This document shows, in pieces, positions 12,052 to 26,630 of a stretch of 64,000 bases of DNA (position 1 is the stretch's first letter; each line of letters opens with the position of its first letter). This DNA comes from Piromyces finnis (Eukaryota; Neocallimastigomycota; Neocallimastigomycetes; Neocallimastigales; Neocallimastigaceae), in the NCBI GenBank assembly GCA_002104945.1, contig MCFH01000038.1, positions 352,501 through 416,500 on the forward strand. The letters are read 5' to 3'. A model generated the notes under the pieces. That model saw only the letters and a list, made by a program, of their open reading frames with translations. It was not told the origin of the DNA and searched no databases. The translations under genes and the position numbers were made by a program.

Positions 12052-15000
12052 TTATAATTGACGGTGACGACCGACAGTTTCAGTAACGATATTTCCAATT
12101 TCTGGAATTTGCTTTGGAGCATCCTTGTTTGGTGGTGGTAATAAGATACCAACCTTAATCAAGTAAGCAAGGTACTTACCAACCATATCCTTAACATTAA
12201 CAACTGGAACATCAGAACCAAGAATGGCGTTACGAGTGTTGTCATCGTTCAAGGATGGAGACTTGGAAGAGTTTGGTAAATCGTCAAGGACAAAGTGTAA
12301 AAGTGGGAAGAGAGCATTGTCACCGCTGCTTAAAGTCATGTTCATTAAAGCATTACTCCATTCCATGTAACCAACAGTCTTAATGTCGTAACCGTGTAAT
12401 TGCATTTCTTCAAAGATATCGTTGAAACAGATTCTTGGATTGTTCCACATGTGGTAGACACGGTTTTCAAGCCACTTGGCATCACTGGCAATTTGAACAA
12501 TGGATCCGGCAACGTAATCAACTGGACAAGTGTTAAGAGTGTTTTGAATATTTGGAGCAAGCTTTAATTGAACACAACCAGTCATCATTCTAATGATGAA
12601 ATCATCGGTATTTTGAACACCATTCTTGGTGTGACCAACAATATAACCTGGACGAATGACACAAGCTGGAACACCTCTTTCTCTGGCCTTGAAGATTAAC
12701 TTTTCGGAAACCCACTTGGATTGACCGTAACCGTTACCTAAACCGGTACGAGAACCTTCTAAATCATCATTTTCCATAACACAACCCTTTTCAAAGGCAG
12801 CTAATTGAACATAGTAGTCGGTATCAAGAACACTAGTGGAACTAACAAAGTAGAATGGCTTTAACTTGTCAGTGGTAGATAACTTAAGACATTGAACGGT
12901 ACTTAAAACGTTAATAGCCTTTAATTGAGTGTATGGGTAGACCCAGTGGACCATAGCACCATTGTGAATAATAAGATCAACTTCCTTGCAGAGTTGAGCC
13001 CACTTATCAGCAGCAATACCAAAGTTTTCCTTGGATAAATCACCATTAACGGCAATAACGTTTTGGTTCTTTTCCCAGTCGTCGTTCCAGGTCATGTAGG
13101 ATTGAGCATTCTTCTTTAATCTTTCGTAGGCAAGATCATCACTCTTAGCACGAACTAAACAGTAAACCTTTGCCTTTGGATTCTTGTTGAGATAGGTAGC
13201 AAGAATGTTAGTACCAAGGAAACCAGTGGCACCAGTAAGGAAGAGAGTAGCATTTTCACCTGGGAATTGAAGAGCTGGAAGACCTTCAGCAGTAACCTTT
13301 GGATCATCAAGAGCTTCAACATCAGCAGCATAGTCAATAACTTCTTCCTTGACTTCTTCTTCAGTAGTCTTAGAACCTTCAATGTGTTGTTCTTCATTGT
13401 TTGGACCAAAAGTAGTGGAGGAAACATTGGCACCACGAAGGTGATCAATTTCAGCAGACATACCTCTGATGGTTGGAACCTTGAAGACAAAACCGAGTGG
13501 AACATCAACAGAGAAAGTGTTACGAAGTTGGAAAACTAAACGAGTAGCTAAGATAGAGTGACCACCAATATCGAAGAAGTTGTCGTCAATAGAAAGTTCA
13601 CCTTGGACATTGATTAATTCCATCCAAATATCGAAGATGGCCTTTTCAGTGTCGGTCATGTTCTTGTTGGAAGCTTCCTTCTTAGCAGCAGATGGTTGAG
13701 TTAATAAAGTATCTGGGAATGGAAGACTGTTCTTATCAATCTTACCATTTGGAGTTAATGGCATCTTGTTAAGACGAGCAAAGACACTTGGAATAGCGTA
13801 GGATGGTAACTTTTTCTTTAAGTAATCACGAATGTTTCTAATTAAAACAGTATCGTTTTCATATTCACCCATGGTAACAAAGTAGGTAACAAGAGTCTTT
13901 TCTTCATTCTTATCTCTTCTAACTAAAGTAACATTTTCACGAACATTTGGATGTTGAGAAAGGTGAGTATCAATTTCACCAAGTTCAATTCTGAAACCAC
14001 GAATCTTAACTTGATCATCAGCACGACCAGTACATTCAACATTACCATCAGCACGGTAACGACCTAAATCACCAGACTTGTACATACGATCACGTGGACC
14101 TTTGAAGAATGGTAAGTCGGTAGTGTTTGGAATTGGGTTTGGATTGAATTTGTTTTGAAGGAATTTAGCTTGAGTGACTTCTGGAAGCATTAAGTAACCT
14201 TCAGAAAGACCACTACTACGGACGTAGATTTCACCAACTTCACCAACACCACAAAGGTTACCGGCCTTGTTAACAACTAATAATTGAACATCCTTCATAC
14301 CACGACCAGCTGGCATAATATTCTTTTGTTGGTTGATGAAAGATGGGTTTTCGTTAATGGATGGAATCTTTAAGTAGGAGACAGCACGTTGAGTTTCAGT
14401 AGTACCGTACATGTTAATAATAGTGGTGTTCTTGGCTAAGTTTTGAAGACGCTTAATATCACGCTTAGTAAGGACATCACCGACAAAGAAAGCATTTTTT
14501 AAGGATGGAATTAAAGCAACAGCATTAGCAGAAAGTAATTGACCCATAGCTGGAGTAAGGTGAGTAACAGTAATTTCGTTCTTGCTCATCCATTCAGCAA
14601 GACGACCTGGAGTACCAATATCTTCAGCAGTTGGAACTAAAAGTTGAGCACCTAAGAAGATTGGAGTGAAGATATCACGTTGAATTGGATCGTGAGCGAT
14701 ACCACTTAAAAGAGTGAACTTATCCTTTTCACTAAGACCGAATTCTTCTCTCATCCATGGGTAGAAGTGAGTTAAAGAGAAGTGTCTACCACGGACACCC
14801 TTTGGAATACCGGTAGAACCACTAGTGAAAGATAAAGTACCAATACTATCTGGACCAATAACAACACCTGGTTCCTTGTTTTCGAATTCATCACGAACAG
14901 CATCGAAAACATCAACACCATTTTCTTCTCCACCCTTTAAAACACCTTCATCAGTGAATCCTAAAGCTGGGATTCTAGTGATGATTTGAAGGTTGTCTCT

Positions 15001-17086
15001 GATATATTCTTCAACAGTATCGTGAAGGACACCGGACTTCTTTAAAACAATAAGACCCTTTGGTTGGGCAACTTCTAAGTAAATGTTTTGACGAGATGGT
15101 GGGTAAGCTGGATCTATAATAATAAAAAAAGAAAAAGAAAAAAACGTTAATTCATGATAAATCATATTAGAAATCAAAATTAATAATTTAAATAACGTTG
15201 TCATAGAAAAAAGTAAAATTAATAATTTAACCAAAGTTTTTTTTTTTTTATTTATGCCTTATACAAAATTAATAATTTAAACAAAATCGCTGTTGTTTTT
15301 AATTTATGGCATAAAAGTTAATAATTTTAAAAAGTTGTTTTTTTTAAAAAAATTTACGTTGGTACTTTTTTTTGTGTATGTCCTTTTACCATTACACTGT
15401 TTTCTTTATTGTTTGATGATAAACAACGAAGATATTAATCTTTAAAAAAAGTCATTATTGAAAAGTATTCTAATAATCCTAATAGAGATAATATATTCAA
15501 TATATCTTATAACTATACACACACATTTGTTTCCTTCCCAAATTTAATAACCATTGTTAAAAAAATGCATTAAAAAAAAAAAGATATTTACCAATAACAC
15601 TGAAAGTAGCACCGGCCTTTAAAACACCCATAATAGCAACAATAAGATCAACATCTCTGAAAGCGTAAATCATAACAACATCTTCTCTTTGAATACCCTT
15701 GCTAATTAAGTAGTTAGCAACAAGGTTAGCACCAGCGTTCATCTTTTTGTAGTCATATTGCTTAATGCTACCATCTTCGTAGGTTTGAGTAACGAAAATT
15801 CTGTCTGGGAATTCCTTAGCGTTTCTAGCGAAGATATCAGTAATAGCACCTTCGAATTTTTCCCAGTGTAAGTCAGCAGTTGGATCTGGTAAAACAGACT
15901 TAATTTCATCAGTAATAAGGGAGTAGTTGCTAACTGGAAGAGTTCTGTTTTCAGAAGCAATGATAAGAACTTGTTGTAATTGGTTAAGCATTTCAGTAAT
16001 TCTAGCTTCTTCGAATAAAGTAGAATTGTAGGTAACAGTAATGTTAATTGGTAAGTAGCGTCTTAAAGTTTGAGTTTGGGAGATAGAGACAGTAAGATCG
16101 CATGGGTTAGTAGAAGATTGTAAAGTTTCATCATTAATATCAGTGGCATTGAAGAATCTAACCTTGAAAAGAGATGGTTGAATAACTTCGTTTGGAACAG
16201 TGAAAAGTTCAATAATATCACTGAACTTGACTTCGTTAGCTTCAGCTTCTTGTTCAACCTAAAAAAAAAAGGAAAAATAAATTAATTGAATTATTAATGA
16301 ATATTTCTTGTACTATTGTCTATTTTTTTCCAAAAATTGTATATATATAGTTTGATTCTTCTTATTATAATTAACCGTTTAACTTTATTTTCATAAACAA
16401 GAAAATTTTTAGTTTTTTTTAAATTATATATATTTAAAAAACAATAATTTGATAAATTCTTATCGTTTAACCATATATTTAATCGAAATAACACATAAAA
16501 CTCTTTTTAAAGAGATTTCTTGTAATATGGAAAAATTTTTTCAAATATTATTTCCATGTTTTTTTTATAATTCTAATTCATTACTATTTATAACAAGATA
16601 GTATTTGTGATTTGATACACTATTATTTTTGTATACTTTTTTAAAGTGACTATTCATTTTACTTTATAACTTTTAAAAATATATAAAAAAAACGTATTTT
16701 AAATAAATATTCATAGTTACTTTTTCAATCTTTTCAATAATACTGTCAATAGTATCTTCATCAGTAATTTGGAAACGTAAAACTAATGGATTACAAGAAA
16801 GAGAACTTGAACCGATAGTAATATCTTCTTCATTAACGTATTTATGAATAAGAACGGAGAAAGCAGCTAATAAGATAGTGAATGGACTACCTTGGAATTT
16901 CTTAGTAGTTGGATTGGTTGAAAGTTGGTGAATAGCATATGAAACTTTTTCGGCAAGAGAAACGCTCTTAGTACTTTCAACAATCTTTAAAGGTAAAGAT
17001 CTAGCATAATCAGTTGGAAGTTGAATATCAGTTAAATTGGATAAATTCTTCTTCCAGAAATTTAATTTGTTTTCGTATTCAGTCAT
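12052..17086 (-). CDS. LYS2: Alpha-aminoadipate reductase, large subunit
   Basis: Three exons, 17086-16721, 16258-15592 and 15113-12052, give exactly 1365 codons including stop (1364 aa; fungal Lys2 is about 1400). Junctions are phase 0 and phase 1; the second rebuilds SVID|PAYP, a core motif of adenylation domains. Domain order: N-terminal condensation-like region (1-~230); AMP-binding domain with FTSGSTGIPKG (440-450), NMYGTTE (578-584), YKSGDLGR (689 on), FRIELGEID (718 on) and catalytic Lys802 in NGKIDK; carrier domain GGHSILATRL with phosphopantetheine Ser864; NADPH thioester reductase with GATGFLG (972-978) and Tyr1140-x3-Lys1144. The enzyme activates and reduces 2-aminoadipate to the semialdehyde in fungal lysine synthesis, and needs a phosphopantetheinyl transferase (Lys5). 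Introns are 462 and 478 bp. The coding sequence is GC-enriched relative to its surroundings, with strong codon preference. No defects seen. Confidence 0.97.
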
Positions 17087-18295
<1,209 letters not shown>

Positions 18296-18420
18296 GTGTT
18301 TGCTCTTTACAGATATATTTCAACATTTCGAGAATATATTGAAATTTCGATTTTACCTCTTTTTTACATTTTATATATGGAAATAAAAGTCTTTTATTAT
18401 GCTTTTTTCTAACTTTAAAA
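18296..18420 (-). other. Coding-like tract, possible orphan exon
   Basis: About 42 open codons on the minus strand with basic, helical composition: FKVRKKHNKRLLFPYIKCKK followed by SKFQYILEMLKYICKEQTL. It stands out from the flanking homopolymers. There is a possible acceptor AG just upstream, but no GT donor or stop that makes a sensible exon. It could be a decayed fragment or an exon of an unresolved gene. Unrecognised. Confidence 0.25.
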
Positions 18421-19740
18421 AATTATATAATTTTATTTTATAAATGAAAAGTCATTTACACTTTTTTTTTTTTCAAACTTTTACTATTTTAATTTTCAAT
18501 GTGTTGTATTTAATATTTATTATATTGAATAAAGATAGATATATTAATAAGCTATTATTTATATAGTTGTATTTATTACTATTATTATATTTAAAATTAA
18601 CAAAAAAAAAAAAAAAAAAAAAAGACTTTTTATTATTATTATTTTAATATTATCTTTGGTATTTTTTGCTATTATTCCTTTTTTTTCTTAATAATATGGT
18701 GTAGTATTTCATCACAATTAAAATTGTCCTTGATAAATGGTATTAACAAATGTTGCTGTTGTTGTTGTTGTTGTTTTAATAATTATGGAATAAGAATAGG
18801 ATATTATAATATGTTATGTTTCAATTTTTCGTATTTTATATTTTCAGTTTTCTTTTTTAAAATAAAAAAAAAAATGAATAGAACTTTTTGTCTTGGCCTA
18901 AAATATAAAAATATATTCTTGATAAGCAGTTCAACTAGGAAGTTGTCTATTGGATGTTACTCAATTTTTAATAGTAAATTGTTTTTTTTTAAAGGTAGTA
19001 CTATTTATTACCACTCCTCATAGTATCATAATAATAGGTGCTTTTTTTTTTTTTAAGAATCCCATTATTTTTTTTCAATTATATTCGAACAATGAAATTC
19101 TTATATAATATTTATTTATTTATTTTTTAACTTGCAGTTTTTAAAATGAAATAATAAAAAATAAATTGAAAAGGATATAATAGTTATTTAATATAAAATG
19201 TTGCATATATCAGTTGTTATTTGATTGTTTTTTTTGCTTTTTTTTATAATATTTGTTTTGTTTTGTTTTCAATGATTAAAATTGTTTATTTGTTTGTATT
19301 GATTTATATTAAAAATGGTTTTAAAAAAAAAAAAGGTATCTATACCTTTTATCTACTTAATATAGGTATCAGTAATATTATACGATATAGTATAGATGGT
19401 ATAGTATAAAAATATTTTATTTTTTCCAAGAAATCCTATTTCAATTTTATTATTTGATGACTGTTCCAGCACGATTTCTATTATTATGAGAAAGTCTATT
19501 TTATATTTAATAAGGTTAATTTATAATTTAATTCCAAATAATTATTATAAATTATTATATTTAAAAAAAAAAAAAAAAAAAAAAAAACATTAGAATTTTA
19601 ATTATATTTAAATATTAAAAGAAGTAGGTATTATAAAAAAGAATGAGAGATAAATTAGTTTAATAATGAATGATTTTTTAGTTTTAAAACAAAAGAACTT
19701 ATTATATTTATTTATTCTATGTCTATTCTATATATATTCT
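18421..19740. other. Intergenic region
   Basis: A run of GTT repeats at about 18750-18777 reads as poly-Gln on the minus strand, followed by LLIPFIKDNFNCDEILHHII and a stop. That may be a remnant exon but has no splice context. The rest is AT-rich with T runs. No gene called. Confidence 0.45.
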
Positions 19741-20117
19741 TCATTTATTATTCTTTTTTCCTATAGTTTTTTTTAACATAACATACCCGACTTTTCTTTT
19801 ACCAGCACTTGAAGGTGCCTTTTGTTTACTAGTATCTGAATCATTTCCTATATAAATTTAAAACGCTATTAACAAAAACTATATAATTATATAATATATT
19901 TGTATATATTATTTAAAGTACCTGCTCGTTTTTGTCTATTTTTACCAGATGAAATCACTGTAAATTTCATTTTTTCTGGTATTTGTTCTAATAAAGGAGA
20001 GTATGTTGTAGGACTATCATCTTCACCTTTTAAAGAAAAAAAATATCATATTAATATATTTTATAAAAAAAAAAAAAGAAACACAATAAAATATTAATAT
20101 TATATTAATGATAAACA

Positions 20118-20148
<31 letters not shown>

Positions 20149-21042
20149 CAAAAAATATTATTAAACCTAATTACCTTCAATAATTTTTACTAAAATATAG
20201 GCTCGACGTTCTAATAAAAAATATGAATTGTATTTTAGATATAATATATATTTTTATTATTACTAATTTAATCTTATTTTTCAATGAGTAGTTTACTATT
20301 TTATGCACTAAATTTTATATAGATATATGTTATTCTTTTGATAAGTTAATATAAAAAAAAATAAAAAATAGTTGTACGAAATAATAAAATAATTGTGTTA
20401 TAAAAGTTTATATCAATTGATATCTTCTATATTTGATATATGATATAGAATAGAATAAAGAATATATGCATGACCTATTCTCTTTTATATATATTATAAC
20501 AATCTCTAGTATCACTATAGATTTTTTTTTTTTTTTTTTTTATTCATATTTTATAATATTGTATGGATGACACTGTCCCCATTTTTATTAATTTATTTAT
20601 TCTACAATTCTTCTCAGTTAATTTTTTTAATATAATTTACTTCTAATTATAATATTATTACTATCACACACGAACCATCTAAATATTTTTTTGCATATTC
20701 TTTTCCATGGTTGGCTAAGTCAATAACTTCACCAGATTCCGTGGCTAAATCGACCTGATATTTTTCTTCATCAAATCCACAACTTATTTTTATAAATGAT
20801 AATAGTACCGATGCTACACAATTTGGATTAAATATTTTCTCACTATTATTTCCATATTTTACTAATATAAAAGTTTTTAAATGATAAAATATCACAATAA
20901 TAATAGTAATAATAAAGTTATAATAAAAGATAATATAATTCATTTTAAAAGTTTATTGAATTAAAATATATAATACATTCAAAATATAAAAAGTATATAA
21001 TATCATAATAATATTATAAATTGTACCTGTTATAAATGACAT
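19741..21042 (-). CDS. CXorf65-like conserved protein (PF15874 family)
   Basis: Five small exons were assembled: 21042-21027, 20861-20676, 20210-20175, 20026-19922 and 19847-19741. Every junction is phase 1 and the total is exactly 150 codons (149 aa). The start MSFITVKYGNNSEKIFNPNC, the centre VDLATESGEVIDLANHGKEY and KKYLDERRAYILVKIIEGED match the arrangement of animal CXorf65: a short beta strand, 'NpnC', a ubiquitin-like-looking helix, 'iDL.tE.G', 'yA..fL..R..Yilvk.e'. The C-terminal ~60 residues are basic and low complexity (NRQKRAGN, SAGKRKVG). Exon 2 uses an unusual donor, GTTCGT. The last exon could instead be spliced at GTATGT after KRKVG; I chose read-through to TGA. Molecular function is not established in any organism I know. 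The gut-fungal life cycle includes flagellated zoospores, so a ciliary link is conceivable but unproven. Confidence 0.75.
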
Positions 21043-21911
21043 ATTTTATTAATAGGTTAGTTATTTTTTAATAAAATAAAAAAAAGATAGTAATAATTTT
21101 TTATATATAATGATGATAAAAAAAAAAAAAGAAACACAAAACAAATATAATAAAATATATTATTTAAATTTTAAAAAGAATAAATATACATAATGATTTA
21201 TAAATAATTATTTTATTTTTAAATGATATAGAATCATAGTCAATTTATGATTAGTATAAGAATACTATGACTCTAATTGAAAATTATAATAAAAAAGAAT
21301 AAAGCAAAATTCAATTTATTATATAATACTACGTCACTATTAATGAAGTAATTTTAAAAGATTTAATAAAAACTACATTGAATTAAAAAAAAAGTTTATA
21401 TTTAATTATTACTACTATATAAAAAAAAAAAAGTTTTTTTTTTTATTAATATCTATCTTTATTTTATTTTAATGGAATATCTATAATTATCACTTTTATT
21501 ATTTCTAATAAAATATAAATTTTATTTCATTTCATACTTTAATCTATAATTAAAATTAAAGTTTTTTGACTAAATAGCATGTTTAAAAAAAAGGAATTTT
21601 ATTACTTTTACTTTAAAAAATATATATAAATATATTATAAAAAAAATTATTAATAAATATAAAAAAAAACTAATTTTATACAGGTTTGTCTTATGCATAC
21701 TTTTTTTTTTAAAAAAAAAAAAAAAAAATTTAGTTTATAGACTACTTTTTATATATATATATATGTATATTTTTTAGAAAATTGTAATAGTAATGAAGAT
21801 AATATATATATATTTAAAATAACAACAACAATAACATAACAATAAATAATAGAGATCGCATTTTAACTTTACACACACACCTATCCAATTTTCCAAATAT
21901 TTTAATTTTTT
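21043..21911. other. Intergenic region
   Basis: Upstream of the CXorf65-like gene. AT-rich with A runs and AT repeats (for example 21750-21765). No coding tract recognised. Confidence 0.55.
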
Positions 21912-22970
21912 ATACTTTGGTAATTTTCAAGAGAATCTTTAATTGCTTAAAAAACAGCAACATCAAATTTAACAATATTATAAAATGTATGACAGTGATA
22001 TTCTTTTAACAATATTTATATTAATTATAATTTATGATATAAAGTAGCTTTTTTTAAAATATTCCTAATAAATATTGTTTAAAATAATATAACCCTTATT
22101 AAACAATTCTTTAACCCATGAAATTTTAAAAAATATAAAATATTTAAGAAATTACATTTATGTATATTTAATGAAATAAAATAAAAAATAAAATATTTTT
22201 TTTAGTTGTCTATTAAAGTTTCTAATTAAACAATAATTATATTTATATATATATGTATAACAAAAGTATTCATTAAAATTAATGTCAACTTTTTTTTGTT
22301 TTTCAAAGTACACAGCTGATACATTTTCAGTAATACATTAAATATCAATGTAATGTATTTTGTTTTTAGTAGCCAATAATATTCATGCATTCTATATCTA
22401 TTAAGTATTAATAAATAAATTATAAATTAGTTGTCAAATAATGTATGAGCAGCAATTACATTAAACTTATTGTACAAAAAATTGTCTTTTATTACATTAT
22501 CTATTATTATACTATCAAATATTCTTCAGGAAGGTTATCATCTTTATGAAAAGGACCAATAATAAAACATAGAAAACATAGAGTTTAACATACTATTTTG
22601 ATATTCTAATCAACAATACTTTTTTTTACAAAGAACTAGTCATGTGTTAGTGTCATTATCTATTTATTTTTAAAAAGTATTCTTTTTTTTTTATTTTTAT
22701 TAATAATAAAGTTTCTTTTTATAATGCATGTCTATTTGCATATTTCATTTAAATCTATTGAATACAATTTTTAGACAGATTGTTGTCTATTTTATGTCTT
22801 ACATTTATTCTATTGTTATGTAGGATGACAATGTAGGACGATGTAATCTATTATAAAAGTTGCGTTCTTGTAGATTCTGTATTTTTTTTCTTTTCTTTAT
22901 ATATATCAATGGATATCAAGATAACTTTTTATGTAAAATTATAAATAGTAATTATAGAGTTATCAAAAGT
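21912..22970 (-). pseudogene. Heavily decayed gene, identity unknown
   Basis: Reading the minus strand from 22970 to 21912 gives a series of open segments with protein-like composition interrupted by single stops or frame changes. Examples: GPFHKDDNLPEEYLIV (~22509-22560), NFLYNKFNVIAAHTLFDN (22434-22490), ILLATKNKIHYIDI, then a stop, then ITENVSAVYFEKQKKVDIN (~22273-22385), KISWVKELFNKGYIILNN (~22070-22130), and KEYHCHTFYNIVKFDVAVF, a stop, AIKDSLENYQSIKN (21912-22020). Surrounding noncoding DNA does not give such Asp/Glu/Val/Ala content. Most breaks are single in-frame stops, so this looks like an old single-copy gene in decay rather than spliced exons. I cannot name the family. Confidence 0.45.
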
Positions 22971-24184
22971 ATTATATGAGATCATTAACAGATGATCTTT
23001 TTTTAATTATTAAATTGTGTGTCATTTGTGAGTTTTAATTATTAATTAAATAAAAGTTTAAATTTGTATAATATAGATATTATATCATCAATTAAAATAA
23101 TAATTAATTTGGATATATATATTAATATATAATTAGGTTTAAAAACTTAAATATCAGAAATTATATATAAAGCTGTCAAAAATACCTATAAATTGTATTA
23201 TTCTTTTTTCTTGAAGGTATCAAATTTTATCAAATTTTATATGATACTATTAATAATAAAACATACATTTTTAAAAATAAAATTATTAAATAATCTTTCA
23301 TAATAAAGAAAAAATTAAGTCATAATAATAGTAGTAAAAGATTAGTAGAGAAATAATAATAAAAATAATAATAATAACAACAACATGTTTTATACCAAAC
23401 TAAGATACAATAAAAACATATTTAAAAAGAATAGATAATAAATACACTCTTATTATTATTATAGTAATAAAGGACTTTTTTTCTTATTTATTAAAAAATA
23501 AATAATTTAGAAAATGAATAATTAAATTAAAAGTCAAGGGAATTAAACCAAAATCTTTAATACATATAATATAATTATCATTTTATGATAGATTAAAAGG
23601 ATAGAGAGGATGTAATTGCATAATAGATTATTGTTTTTTATTCAAACAATACTCAAAAATACAAATTCACAATAACAAACACCATAATATCTATACTTTT
23701 TTTTTTTTTTAAATAAAAAGCAAATATTTTAAAGAAAGAGAATTATAGAATGGAATATTAAAGTAATATTAAATCCACCTTCTTTCTCAAAAAAAAAGTG
23801 AATTATCAAAAACGTTTTAATTAATTTATTAATTAATCCACTTTCCAAAAAAGGAAGTTATCTACAGATAAAACTAATCAAAATATGATAATTATAACTT
23901 TAAAAATTTTAAAAACTTTATTTTTTTTAAAAAAATTAAAATCATAAAAATTTTTGATAAGTTAAATTCTTTTTTGATAACCACTAATCACCAATGATCA
24001 TTGGTCAAAAATATATAGATAAGAAACTTTTACTGATAACAACTATTTATAAAAAAGATATAGATAGCGATAGAATGATTACTAGTAATAATGAATATAT
24101 ATTCATTATTTTTTATAATTATATACTATTTAAATGCAAAGACTTAATTATTATGTTACTAGTTGTTTTATAATAGAGCTATTA

Positions 24185-24310
<126 letters not shown>

Positions 24311-26210
24311 TTTTTTTAGACATCAACAAAAGTGCTTAACAATTTTCTTTTTTATTGAATATAATATCCAGATAATTAATAATCCAAATGTCAAAAAATA
24401 AATATTAATTAAATTTTATATTCATTGTTACATAAAATAAATAAATTAAAATTTTATCATAAATTAAAACAAACCCTAATAAATAAAATTAAAGACATTA
24501 GTTATGTAATACATAATAATACATTAATAATTGATACATAATAGTCTTAATACTATATAATACATCATTGATACATTAATACATCATATTCATAATATAA
24601 TTTATAAAGTTTATGTTATCATCATTAAAAGTTGACAAAATATATATTAAAAAATTTAATTAAAAAAAAATGACAACTCAATAATAGGAGATAAATTTTA
24701 TCAAAAAATAAAAAAAAGATAAGCATCACAAATATATTAAATTATTCCTATCAATTTATGAAAGTTGAAGGTAGAAAGAATAGTAAAAATAAAAAATAAG
24801 AATTTTATAAAAGATATGCCATTACAAACACATACAACTTTTAAAAGTGTGGGAAAGACTTTTTTGCATTTCTTTTTATTATAGGAACATGAAGAATCAT
24901 AGAATGCGATCAAAGACGACTACCTTTTACCTATTCTAATTAATTTGTAAATTGAAACTCATTTTTGTTACTATAACTATTTTATTTTATAGTTTTTTTT
25001 TTTGTAAATTGTATTTTTTTATTTAAAATCATTAATATTAATGCCTTTGAATTGTATAAAGTTACCTTTTTTTTAATCATAAAATTGCTTTAAGTATAGT
25101 TGTTACTTTTTCATCTCTTTTTTTATACAGAAAATGAAGTTATCACCAAAATAAACTTTTGTAATATTTGGTTATAAATGGAAAGATGATATATTGAAAT
25201 ATATTATTATTATATAGAAGAAATACATTTAATTAAAATAAAGCTTTTTATAATAATTAATCCTTTACAAATGATCTTTTTATTATTTTATTAATAGTAT
25301 TCATAATTCTATTCATTCTATATTACGGTTCTATTCATTTTATTTTGTAGTAACCACATAATTCTATTCATTATCATAGTATTATCATCTTTTTATCATT
25401 AGACTTGTTATTCATTAGTACTTGTTATTGTCACAACATAAAAAAAAGAAATCTTTTTCATAAAATCATATCAATGATTAGTGTAGTTCAATATATGTTG
25501 ATCATATATTATAATAAATAAATACTATTTAAATACATTTAAAAAATGGTGAGAGGAAATAAAAAAGATCTATGAATAATAGGTTCATGGGCGTCGTCAT
25601 CCCCACCATTTTTAATAATGAATAGAGTTTTTCATCGATGACACCTTTTACCCTAACCTAATCCTTTAAACTCTTGTTTTGATAAACAATTTTTTAAAGT
25701 TTTTATCATTATCTTTTTCCTATAGACACAAATTTTAAAATCCAAATATGTCTATTGATAAAGTGGGATTAATTATATAAAATTATATATAATAAATCAA
25801 TAGAAATAATATATTAGATCTATTTAATTTATTGTATTAGAGGATTGGATAAGGAACCAACCACACACAATTGAAATTGATAAAAAACAATTGAAACCTT
25901 TAATATATTAAATGTAATAGAATATATAATATGAATATATTAGATTAAGTTTTGTGTAATGATAATGTTTAAAATTAAAAATTAAAAAATTAAAAATTTA
26001 TTAATAAAATAAATTATAATATATATAAAAAATAAATTAATCATATATTAATTTTAAATTGTAAAAAAAAAAAAGGAAAATAATTCATTTAAAATTAATC
26101 AACAAAAAAAAAAAAGTAAATCTTTTTTTGTGAAAGTATAAAAGGAATATCATTTTACCTTTATTTTTTATTATTCATTAATTCATTATTTACCCCCTTT
26201 TAACATTATA

Positions 26211-26358
26211 GATAAAATAAATAGGAAAAAAGAAAAAAGTTTTTTTTTCTTTTAAATTATTTAAAGAGATAAATAAGTTTTTTTTTTTTCTTTCTTACTC
26301 CTTCTTGTGTACAAATAGTTAGAGAAGAAGAAGAAGAAAAATAGTAGTAAATAGATAA
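26211..26358. promoter_or_regulatory. Cluster of GATAA motifs upstream of ammonium transporter
   Basis: GATAA occurs at 26211-26215, 26268-26272 and 26354-26358, 270-420 bp before the start codon. GATA factors activate ammonium transporter genes in other fungi under nitrogen limitation. In DNA this AT-rich a GATAA is expected every few hundred bases by chance, so this is a suggestion only. Confidence 0.25.
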
Positions 26359-26630
26359 TAGAAAAAATAATAATAATAAAAAAAGAATATATATAAATTA
26401 ATATTTTTTTTTCATAATAAAATAATTAGAATATATAAATAATACGCAATTTTATTTTATAATAAAGAAAATTCTTTAAAGAAAATTAGAAAAATAATAA
26501 AATTAATATTACATCTTTTTTAAGTAACAATAAAACACATTTTTTTTAGAATTAATAAAATTTATAGAATATAATACAAGTATAAACATTTTTTTTTTTA
26601 AAAAAAAAAAAAAAAAACTAAAAAGAAAAA

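Noticed and set aside
18724-19023. Plus-strand 99-codon frame with eight consecutive Cys
   Set aside because: The Cys run is a GTT/TGT microsatellite; the remainder is Phe/Ile/Lys with no recognisable domain. The opposite strand (poly-Gln then LLIPFIKDNFN) is slightly better but ends quickly.
23994-24173. Plus-strand frame of about 59 codons starting MIIGQKYIDKKLLLITTIYK
   Set aside because: Composition is borderline and it ends in an AT-rich reading with no splice sites or homologue; chance is likely in this base composition.
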